This document shows, in pieces, positions 1 through 8,485 of a stretch of 64,000 nucleotides of DNA (positions are counted from its first letter, which is position 1; every line of letters starts with the position of its first letter). The translations under genes were made by a program, and so were the position numbers. The notes under the pieces are model-generated. The model was given only the letters and a program-made list of their open reading frames with translations. It searched no databases and was not told the origin of the DNA. The DNA is from Branchinecta lynchi (Eukaryota > Arthropoda > Branchiopoda > Anostraca > Branchinectidae), in NCBI GenBank assembly GCA_023053575.1, contig JAKZAP010000007.1, forward strand, positions 22,531,464 to 22,595,463. Direction: 5' to 3'.

Positions 1-761
1 GTCAAGGTAGAAAATGATTGTCATACACGAATTCAGCATGGCTTCTTACCCGTAAATCGAACACCTCATGAAATTCATATAAAACTTTTACTTTTAACAG
101 ATTTTCCGGTTATGGCCGGATTCCGGGCGATCTACTTGTCCGGCGACAAAATAATTTACATATTCGAATTTAGCATGTTTCACTATCCTTAAAACGAACC
201 TCTAATCAGATACAGATTAATCTTTTGTTTTTGACAAACTTTCCGGTTTTGGCCGGATTCCAGCCGATCTACTTGTCCGATGAGAAAATCATTTTCATAT
301 TAGGATTCAGCATGTCTCCTTACCCCTAAATCGGATATTTAATCAACTTCAGATAAAACTTTTACTTTTAACAAACTTTCCGGTTTTAGCCGGATTCCGG
401 GTGAACTACTTGTCCGGCAAGAAAATGGTTTTCATATTCGTGTTTCATGATATTCCCCGTAATCAACTATCTCATTAGATTTAAAAAAAAAAAAAATTCG
501 CCCCTTAATTGGAAACCCCTCCCCCTCACCTAAATATGCAGCTATCGGGCCCATCTACGAACTCGACCTTTCCCTTGACTCGAAGAGTCCACACACCAAG
601 TTTCATCAAAATATCTCATTCCCTTCGAGAGTTATCGTGCTGACAGACGGACGGACAGGACAGACGGACGGACGGACGGGCGGACAGACGGACGGACGGA
701 CAGACGGACAACTTTTGCGATGTCATAGGTATCTCTCCACTTACGTTTTGGGATCCCAAAA
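1..761 (-). mobile_element. Family-1 Helentron-like (DINE/pearl-type) element, cut by window edge
   Basis: Tandem units of about 137 bp, each containing a variant of CCGGATTCCGG and CTACTTGTCCG, run from the window start to about 450. They are followed by a conserved single-copy block, a GACG-type microsatellite, and a terminal palindrome TTTTGGGATCCCAAAA ending at 761. Read on the minus strand the order is palindrome, (GTCY)n, conserved block, tandem core, which is the layout of DINE-1 and bivalve pearl elements. No ORF of note is carried, so it would be non-autonomous. Assignment to Helentrons rests on architecture only. Confidence 0.6.
641..712. repeat. GACG/GACA tetranucleotide microsatellite
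   Basis: Imperfect tandem GACG with GACA variants, inside the family-1 element. The same microsatellite sits at the same place in every longer family-1 copy of this window, so it is part of the element and not a chance expansion. Confidence 0.9.
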
Positions 762-1735
762 AAAGAAAAATTAATACCCCTTTAAATTTTTATCGTGTTT
801 CCCTCGTCTCTAAATCACACTCAAACAGGCTCTAAATACAATCCTTTGCTCCCTCCCGATAAGACTGAGTTGTCTGGGATGCGCAAATCTCCCGATTATT
901 GCAGCGAAGATTGCTTTTTTCTTGCGAAAATTGCAAAAATTCGCCTTATTTTTCAGTTTTTCCTTATTTCCGGTTTTGCGAAATATTTCACTTTTTCGCA
1001 ATATTCACAATTTTCGACAGGCCTCCGAATATTTCAATTTGCGAATATTCAACTGAATTTTTCAACTCTTTTCACACCTATAGTCGTTCGTTCGCACGGG
1101 GATTGACAATTCAGCCTGGACGTTATCACGAGCCTCGTTTTTGTTGCATGCTGCAGGTCCACTTCTCGGCCGATTCCGGACTGATTCTTTCTTCATCCGT
1201 TTTTGCACTGCAGCGCTTCCGAGGAAGACGGCAGAGCTTCTCGAGCATAACAGACTTGCTCTTCGACCAAGTCCATGCTTCCCTGCAAGATGCTGCAGCG
1301 CTGCCGCTTCAACCAAGAAGAAAGTGAATCCAAAAACGCATCTTATGCAAAAGCAAAGAAGTGCTGCAGCAGCGCTGCGGCAGTGCTATTGCAACAAAAA
1401 CGAGGCTACAGACTTGCTCCCCGACCAAGTCCGTGATTCCCTGCAAGATGCTGCAGCGCTGCCGCTTGAACCAAGAAGAAAGTGAATCCAAAAACGTATA
1501 TTATGCAAAAGCAAAGAAGTGCTGCAGCAGCGATGCGGCAGCGCTATTGCAACAAAAACGAGGCTACGATAAGCTGTGCTTTTGTAAGGGATGGATAGTT
1601 CATCCAGCGTCTATGCAGACAAGACAACTAGAATCTTTTCTGAATGTCTGGCGTTTTTGGCACTTTGTCCTAAATTATATAACAGTCTAACTTAAATAGC
1701 AGAGATTCATACTTGCCCAGTTTTTAGCCAGTTTG
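762..1735. repeat. Spacer with a 158-bp tandem duplication (1251-1567)
   Basis: Two copies of a 158-bp unit start at 1251 and 1409. The unit carries GCTGCAGCGCTGC-type palindromes. Short open frames here follow the duplication and show no protein motif. Nothing else recognisable lies in this stretch. Confidence 0.75.
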
Positions 1736-3068
1736 TTTATGGCACTTGCAGCTCGGCTCAAGTGCCATATACCGATCACTTTTCGGTCGGTCTGTCGTCC
1801 ACTGTTCTCGAGTTAGGGTACTTCCAGAAGGGCTAGGACGATGAAACTTGGCAGGCATATTAGGGATCCGACCAACTAACTTGGAAATAGTCACTTGCCC
1901 GATCCGACCATCGTGGGGGGAGGGAAGACGGCGGAATCCGGAAAATAGGGGCATGCATAACTTTCGAATGGTGATCGGATCTTAATCAAACTTGATATCT
2001 GGAAAGACCTCGTGTCTCAGATGTCTCATTTCAAGTCCGGACCGGATCCTACGAGTCTGGAGGGGGGGGGACCGGAAATCGTGTGAAACTCTCAGAGTGG
2101 AGCGATCGGGATGAAACTTGGTAGAAAGAACAAGCACAAGATCTAGATGCATAGCTGACAGAACTTGGTCGGATTCGGACGCTGTGAGGGGAGTTGGAGG
2201 GGGGGGGGGGGTCCGGAATTCCGGCCATCCGTAGTTAATGTACTTCCAGGTGGGCTAGGACAATAAAACTTGGCAGGCATATCAGGGGCCCGACCAGATT
2301 AACTTGGAAAGAGCCACCCGCCCGATCCGACCATCGTGGGGGGAGGGGGAGACGACGGAATCCGGAAATTAGTGGCGTTCATAACTTTCTAACGGGTCAT
2401 CGGATGTTAATGAAACTTGATATCTTGAAACCCCTCATGTCTCAGATGTTCCGTTTCACGTCCGGGCCGGTTCCGAAGAACTGGGGGGGGGGGGGAAGGG
2501 GAGAACCGGAAATCTTGTGACACGCATAGAGTAGAGCGATCAGGATGAAACTTGATGGGAAGTACAGGCACAAGTAATAGGCGCATCAGTGACAGAATCG
2601 GGACCGGATTGGGATACCGAGGGGGGGGGGAGCTGTGCGGAGGTGTCCGGAATTTCGGTTATCGTGAGTTAAGGTACTTCCAAATGTGCTAGGACGATCA
2701 AACTTTTGCAGGAGCATTAGAAACTTGACAGCATTGGGTTAGACATCGTCACTTCTCCGATCCAACCATCCCTTATAGAACTCATCTTAACCGTAAAATA
2801 CAAAAAATACTTTTAAGTAAAGTTTACTTTTTCATGAGCACATGATCCTTTTTGCCTCAAGGGTTTTGCCTAGAAATGACTTGTAAGCACCCTTAAAGTG
2901 TGCATCTGAACCGAAAAGTGAAAAAAAAACTTTTTACCATCACTTCCATACTCTGAACCAGCCTTGCCAGTTTGGTGCATCTTAACCGAAAAGTGAAAAA
3001 AATACTTTTGACCATCACTTCCGTCTGACCCGGCCTTCCAAGTGCCAGATGAGCTTCCAGCTCTTGTT
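1736..3068 (+). mobile_element. Family-2 Helentron-like element, copy 1
   Basis: It starts with a hairpin in which GGCACTTG pairs with CAAGTGCC (1741-1766), then a short GTCY tract (about 1785-1800), then tandem segments containing GATGAAACTTGG, long G runs and CCGGAAATC. It ends with AAGTGCCAG...AGCTCTTGTT near 3068. The same start and end flank the long copy at 46503-49292, which makes the boundaries credible. Positions 2880-3030 hold an extra internal duplication. No coding capacity. Confidence 0.6.
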
Positions 3069-3547
3069 TTTTTTTTTAATCCAGCGCCAGTTTAGTGTTA
3101 CATGTCATACTTTTGCGTCGATGTGTTTAAAGCGTATTTAAAGAATTGTAAACATGTTTAATTATTTTGTTCTATTTGGTGTATCATTCTTTACTTTCTT
3201 TTTGTACGTCTCCACTGTACTAATAAGTGGGTCATAAACAAATAAGTAGAATCACTTACTTACTCGTACTGTTTTATCGATAAGAACTTGAGGATGAACA
3301 TTCTATGAGCTAAAAAGCCCCCCTCAGTGTTCATATCGAGCTCCTGGTTCAGCCAGCTTACAAGGTCATCCTGGGTGTATTCGTCTACCCCCTTATGTTC
3401 TGATCGTGATTGGCATTGTCGCGAAAAAGCGTCGGTGCATAGCTAGAAAGTCGAACGAGATCAGAATAAAAATTTGCAACCGGTAAATTAACCAAAGACC
3501 CACTAAAGGTTATTTTTTACCGAAAGAAAGTGTTCTCGGTCCCCCCA
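3069..3547. other. Spacer without recognisable features
   Basis: AT-rich sequence between two family-2 copies. I see no ORF, RNA gene or clear repeat here. Confidence 0.5.
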
Positions 3548-3890
3548 TTCTTTTTATGGCGCTAGCAACTTCGCCCATTTGCAATATACCGATTACTTTT
3601 CGGTCTTTCGGTCTGCCTGTCCACTCTTCTCGAGTTAGGGTACTTCCACAAGTGCTAGGACAATGAAACTTGGCAGCCATATTGGGGACCCGACCAAACT
3701 AACTTGGAAATAGTCACTTGCCCGATCCGAACATCGTGAGGGGAGGGGGAGGTGGCGGAATCCAGAAAATAGGGGCGTGCATAACTTTCGAATGGGTGAT
3801 CGGATCGTAATGGAACTTGATATCTGTAAAGACCTCACGTCTCAGATGTCTCATTTTAAGTCCGGACCGGATCCGATGAATCAACGGTGG
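3548..3890 (+). mobile_element. Family-2 Helentron-like element, copy 2 (3'-truncated)
   Basis: It has the same TTTTTATGGC start, ATATACCGATNACTTTTCGGTC block and CTCGAGTTAGGGTACTTCC block as copy 1. It stops abruptly at about 3890, where an (ATT)n-tailed retroposon begins, so it was either truncated or interrupted by that insertion. Confidence 0.6.
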
Positions 3891-3904
3891 ACTGTTTGAG
3901 ATAT

Positions 3905-4259
3905 ATTCCCTATTATTATTATTATTATTATTATTTATTTGAAACCTTCAAAACTGAAGAGTAATGTATAAAAAGGAACAACAACATGTCAGTGAAACTT
4001 ATGTTCTAAAACATGCTCGAGTACAATTACCATAACGGATTCTGGCCTATCCGTCGCAGACGAAATACAACAGCATACCTCGATTCAACACATCATTCAA
4101 CGTTGTAAAAACGACACCCACGTCATGTTTACCCTTACAATAAGCCTTCAAATCGTCCTTAAACTTCATACCCCCTCCCCACACAAAAATTTTAGTTGCA
4201 ACGATATACAAACGTGACTTACAAGAACTGAAGAATCCCTGTATCGAAAAGTTCAACAA
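3905..4259 (-). mobile_element. Probable LINE 3' end with (AAT)n tail
   Basis: An (ATT)n microsatellite at 3911-3943 precedes a 70-codon minus-strand frame (4047-4259) that includes a VWGGGMKFKDDLKAYCKGK segment. Minus-strand polarity with the coding end followed by about 100 bp and an (AAT)n tail fits the 3' end of a non-LTR retrotransposon. I cannot match the peptide to a specific clade. It could instead be an unrelated ORF beside a microsatellite. Confidence 0.35.
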
Positions 4260-4287
4260 AACATCCTAACCGCTCGAGAGCTATCGT

Positions 4288-4594
4288 GAGCGTGTTCCAT
4301 CCTACTTACCATAGTTACTACGCATGACGTCACGAATTCTGGCTTTTTGCCGTCAAGGCTGGAACGATTTTTTTATTTTCCAGCAGAATCTCACGCCAGG
4401 GGCGAATCCGACCAATCACGTTGCAGAGATGCGTAGTGACTACGCTTACTACGCTCCCGAGCATGGTAAGCAAAATAGTAACTATTAGTTACTATTCCGA
4501 CGAGGTTGGAACGGTCAGCGTAGTAACTTTTCGTGAGGATGGAACGGAAATAGTAACTAATAGTAACATATTGTTACAAGGGTGGAACACGCTC
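4288..4594 (+). mobile_element. MITE family C, copy 1
   Basis: A 307-bp element with inverted ends GAGCGTGTTCCA and TGGAACACGCTC, flanked by a possible 3-bp duplication CGT. The interior has repeated inverted TAGTTACTA motifs and an internal CRE-like palindrome TGACGTCA. Two more copies lie at 19191-19494 (opposite orientation) and 27264-27559. No coding capacity. The transposase superfamily is not assigned. Confidence 0.85.
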
Positions 4595-5214
4595 CGTGCT
4601 TACAGATAGAGGGCTAGACACGAGGAGTGGTGATTACACCTTCTCGTCTCTGCACTTTAAGCCATGATGAACCTGATTTGAACATGTAACTCTTGTATTA
4701 CCTTTTTGGTTGCTTTGTCGTCCAGAAGTTTCAACTCTTCGTATCATTATGATACTTCCGACTTTGTGTTAAACACTTTTACGGGTGATCAATTCAATCA
4801 ATCAAAGAGGCACGTATCCTCACAGGACTGCATGACTTGCCTCAGTTATTACTATATATTTCCACTTCTTTTGGGAGTCACTGGAACGTCCTAAAGCCAA
4901 GTCGTAGTCGATACATTTTCTAGCCAAATATCCTCACATCCTTTGAAACTCTGCTGGGATTCTTAAAGCATTAAAAACCCGTCCAGGCTCTTTTCAGCCT
5001 CACAGACACCCTTTGGTTTTGACGAGAGACAAAGAAAAAATTGCCAAAAACCAGCGTAGTGCCGGTGGAAAATTAATTGCATAGGAAATTCGGAGTCTTG
5101 GAAATAATAATGGAAGGAAGCGACTGACAGTGAGCAGTCGTTTAGATAACACGGGTCTCTTCAAGAGTACCAACCTGCTTCAACAGGGCTATAGAATGGT
5201 TCTTCGTGATACAC
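4595..5214. other. Spacer without recognisable features
   Basis: No ORF with a motif, no RNA gene and no repeat shared with the rest of the window was seen. Confidence 0.5.
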
Positions 5215-5393
5215 TCTATACTGTAAAAAGTTTCTCCGAGTAAGGATTAAAGTTAACTGCAGTATTTGCCACTAGGATTAGGTCTTATCTCTACTGAGAT
5301 AAGATTAATCTGAATTAGAGATAAGATTATCCTTTTCTAGAGACAAGATTAATCCCAGTAGCAAATACTGCACAATTTTTTTTTTACAGTGTA
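5215..5393. mobile_element. Palindromic MITE family D, copy 1
   Basis: The core 5258-5372 is bounded by TGCAGTATTTG and CAAATACTGCA, with further pairing inward (GGATTA, CTTATCTC). Outside it a CTGTAAAAA / TTTTTACAG pair extends the symmetry to about 5215-5393. A related copy lies at 51645-51736. Confidence 0.75.
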
Positions 5394-6476
5394 CTGCCCA
5401 CAAACTCGGGCAAGTAATACACACCAACCAAAGCAACTGGGTGACCCACAAACTTACCCTATTTTGAAAATCCCCTTCTATCGTTACCCCATGCTTCTCT
5501 TTGCCAAGCAGGCAGCTGAGAACGGCAACCTTCTTCGGTTCATCCAGACGTATTTCAAAGGTTTCAATTTTTCGAAGGGGCAGCATAACATGCGGGCTTC
5601 TTGGGGGCCGCAGTTCGAAAACTCAACAAATCCTCGATGGCTCAACCTAAAACACAAATTATTACCCATATGAAGTTCATTGCTCTGGCGTTGACAAGGG
5701 GCTGGTGGCGCACAGGGTCGGAGAATGGCGGCGTAGCTTGTCTACTGGCGTGTCGGAGGACATTTATGTAGCGTTTACAACGGACAAGAAATCTTGCCAC
5801 GTAGAAAGGAATTCCGATCGACTTGAAAGGATTCCGTTCGTGAAGACGACTAGAAAAAGTCTAGCGGACGAGAATTCCTTCCGTGACGAAACCAATTGCG
5901 GTCTACTTGAAAGGAATCTCGTCGGCGGTGTAATCAGACTAAAAAAGGTCTAGCTAGCTTCTGAGAGCAGCAGTCATCACTAATGATTTCATCATTGCTA
6001 TAAAAACATTTTTTGTTGGCTAGTGAATTCACTTTTGTCAGATGTTCTGGTTTGAAGAACTCCCTCTGCGTGTAAACATAATCTTGTCACCAATACCGGA
6101 TTCCCTTCAAGCTTTCCTGAACTTGTAAACGCACATTAGATTCAATTCAATTCCCTTTCTTTCCAAAAACGTTCCGTCAAAGCACAACTCTTACTAGAAA
6201 TGATGTTTTCACGATGAAAGGTTCAGAAATATCGCTTTCCGAAAATACCATTACAATGCCATGTAATAGTTTTTTATTAGCGCGAGTCGACTCTATCCAG
6301 CCTTCCTGTTTTCCGATTCGGCGGCTGGACGCAAAATATTTGAAAACTGAACATGCGTGGTTAAAAAGTGGAAAGCCAAGCAAATCAAAACTTTGAAGCT
6401 TTTCATTTATTATGAGTGAAAAAGTTGTCGGCAGATATTGAATCTTTCGTCGAAATTTACGTTGCATGACTTCAAA
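5394..6476. other. Spacer left of the Maverick; small inverted repeats at 5797-5925
   Basis: Positions 5797-5925 contain several direct and inverted copies of GAAAGGAATTCC and CTTGAAAGGA, suggesting a degenerate palindromic element. The rest has no recognisable gene. Open frames here lack motifs and mostly overlap frames on the other strand. Confidence 0.4.
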
Positions 6477-6482
6477 CCTAGG
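6477..6482. repeat. Left 6-bp target-site duplication (CCTAGG)
   Basis: CCTAGG directly abuts the left terminal repeat, and the same six bases abut the right terminal repeat at 14604-14609. Six-base duplications are a defining trait of Maverick/Polinton integration. The site is itself palindromic. Confidence 0.93.
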
Positions 6483-7044
6483 AGTAGTATAAGATCGCCG
6501 CTCCCACTCCACCCTCCCCCCAATTTCAAAACCCATTTTAACATCAATTTCTTAAATTTTAACATCCTTTTACCAAATTATCCCCTTTTTAAGAACATTT
6601 TTATTTTCTTACTTCCAAAATAAAGGATACAAGAAATGAGAAATATTACCCTTTACTACATATAAAATACTACAATATACACTACTTCTTTTTTATTCAA
6701 ATATTACTGAGTAAACAGTTCTAAATCCACATATCTTTCTTTGTTCTTGTTTTCGCGTACAATAGGCTGCAAACTAGATTTTTCTTTAAAAGTAATTCGT
6801 TAGCAATGGCATTATATTTCTGTGTTATAAACAAATCACATGGTTTGTCATTATGATTAATGACTACAACCAACTTATCACCATATTTTGTCTTAGCAAT
6901 TCTCATTTTAACAATAGTATATTTCAATCCTAGAACTAGTTCTTCTTTCCTGATTGTCTCATTGTATTTATTCATTCTGATTGTATTCAAGACTTCCTTT
7001 GTGGACTCCATTTATTAGGGGATGATTTTATTAAATAAAAATCC
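6483..7044. repeat. Left terminal inverted repeat (562 bp)
   Basis: It is the reverse complement of 14038-14603. By eye I find no substitution, only four one-base differences, each in a homopolymer and each one base shorter on this side. It contains a full copy of the small terminal gene. Confidence 0.96.
6704..7011 (-). CDS. TIR-encoded small protein, left copy (frameshifted)
   Basis: Left-hand copy of the gene at 14071-14379. The first 80 codons are identical. A one-base homopolymer loss near 6773 then moves translation into another frame, so the displayed C-terminus from about residue 81 is out of register with the right copy. The start codon sits in the same CCCCTAATAAATGG context. Because the other three TIR differences are also homopolymer losses on this side, sequencing error is the more likely cause than decay. 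Function: see the right copy, for which an OB-like fold is a guess. Confidence 0.7.
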
Positions 7045-7584
7045 CAATCGCTTTGAAACATCTGGTAATAGAAACCAACCACGTTTATCACATAAATGCG
7101 ATAGATACAAACGCAGTACTGAGTTTGCATGATGATATGATGATTACCGATTTTGAACTTTATAAAATATTTTTGCAAAACCCCACACCCCCAGACTTCG
7201 AAAATTAAGAGGTGTGATGTTGGTACACCCCGATTGGTGTAGTGTTTGTGGTGATGTGGCCTTAGTCTGGGGGGGGCCTGAACGGGGAACCCGCAAGTTT
7301 TTATTACCATCCCACTATCGACAAACAGAAACTGCGGTCAGTGGGATTCGAAGGTCTGAATGGCGATGAGTCAACGTTCGGCCGAGCGTTGAGCCATTAC
7401 ACCAAGGGTCCTTGTTCAATTCGCAAAAGTTTCCGAGTTAAGATGAGATTGTGTTAGTCACGCCGGAGACCGTAATTACATCACAAATTGACGGCGAGAA
7501 CTTTGAATGACGCAGCTCATTAATGCGCGTATGAAATAAAGATCTGTTTGACAGTTAGGAAACAATATTCAGTATAGCAATAGA
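7045..7584. other. Non-coding stretch between left TIR and minus-strand gene, with tRNA-like segment
   Basis: No convincing ORF. Local base composition is GC-richer than the rest of the Maverick, with a G-run at 7269-7276. A tRNA-like segment lies at 7343-7404 (see separate entry). This stretch could be a secondary insertion inside the element. Confidence 0.5.
7343..7404 (-). other. tRNA-like (SINE-head-like) segment with strong palindrome
   Basis: On the minus strand an A-box-like TGGTGTAATGG (7394-7404) is followed about 50 bp later by a B-box-like CTTCGAATCCC (7343-7353). Between them lies CAACGTTCGGCCGAGCGTTG (7372-7391), a 20-bp palindrome with a single mismatched pair. I cannot form a proper acceptor stem, so this is not called a functional tRNA. 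A tRNA-derived remnant or a chance RNA polymerase III promoter-like sequence are both possible. Confidence 0.35.
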
Positions 7585-8003
7585 CTATATGTTTGGTAAT
7601 TTCTCTTGACTTTTTATAGATTTATTACAATATTTATAGCCATTCAGACGGACTTGTTTCATATATTTTTCGCGAGGAAAAAATCGAAAGGTTTTACGCA
7701 TCTCTGTTTCTCTCTGAATTACCTCCTCAATTGTTAATTGTCCGCATTTTAGCATTGACAACAACTCAGTATAAAAATCATAAATAGTCCTAAATTCTGC
7801 TTTTCTATCAGCAATGCTTAATTGCTTTTCAATTATTTCGATGATAACAGCACCCAAACTTAAAGAAGCTAACGGTAGCACTAGAAACGCAGACATTCCT
7901 GCTGCCGAAAGAGGAATTTGGATACAAGTAAGCTATTACTTATACGATTGTAGTACTTGTAACTGCGACGGTAAACATACATTTTCTTTTCTAATTCTTC
8001 CAT
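7585..8003 (-). CDS. Small membrane protein, possibly SLATT-like, with one frameshift
   Basis: The start at 8003 follows ATAATAAATGG, the context shared by the other genes of the element. The first frame (8003 to a stop at 7881) gives a basic, tyrosine-rich N-terminus. The second frame, out of register by one base lost around 7890-7925, continues to 7585. It encodes a hydrophobic segment (residues 4-22 of MSAFLVLPLASLSLGAVIIE) and then a helical tail with AEFRTIYDFYTELLSML and TIEEVIQRETEMRK. Order and spacing recall SLATT domains, two-helix membrane modules with a helical tail that are known mainly from bacterial nucleotide-signalling conflict systems. That match is by eye and uncertain. It is transcribed away from the polymerase gene across the 86-bp repeat block. 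Confidence 0.5.
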
Positions 8004-8100
8004 TTATTATGTAATAAAATTGTTTCAGAAATTATTTGATTGAATGAAAGGTTCGCGATTCGGAACACATCCGCCACCTGCTAAACTGTACGGAATCTTT

Positions 8101-8413
8101 CTTGACTGATCGGAGAGGATCTAGATAGCGCTTGCTCCGTGAAACACAAAACAATCTGCTATCTACGGAACTCTACTGAAACTTTCTTGACTGATCGGAG
8201 AGAATCTAGATAGCGCTTGCTCCGTGAAACACAAAACACATCTGCTATCTACGGAACTCTACTGAAACTTTCTTGACTGATCGGAGACAATCTAGATAGC
8301 GCTTGCTCCGTGAAACACAAAACACATCTGCTATCTACGGAACTCTACTGAAACTTTCTTGACTGATCGGAGACAATCTAGATAGCGCTTGCTCAGTGAA
8401 ACGCATACTGAAA
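8101..8413. repeat. 86-bp tandem repeat array in the divergent intergenic region
   Basis: Units start at 8101, 8186, 8272 and 8358 (periods 85, 86, 86), the last partial. Each unit contains TAGATAGC and, about 40 bp later, GCTATCTA, so each can fold into a hairpin. A shorter CGGAG / CTCCG pair lies inside. The array sits between the minus-strand gene (start 8003) and the polymerase gene (start 8486), so a bidirectional regulatory or replication role is plausible but not shown. Confidence 0.9.
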
Positions 8414-8485
8414 CCAGTGCTTTTTCTTTACGACTAAGAAAACGCAGTCGGGAGAATTCATTAATAAAAAATGTTCCCCTATTAA

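Noticed and set aside
6987..7310. 107-codon minus-strand ORF upstream of the left TIR gene
   Set aside because: It overlaps the TIR gene start in another frame, crosses the repeat boundary and G-rich tract, and shows no family motif.
7343..7404. Functional tRNA gene
   Set aside because: A- and B-box-like sequences exist, but no acceptor stem could be paired and the spacing is too long.
8101..8413. CRISPR-like array
   Set aside because: The units are contiguous tandem copies of 85-86 bp with no unique spacers, in a eukaryotic transposon.
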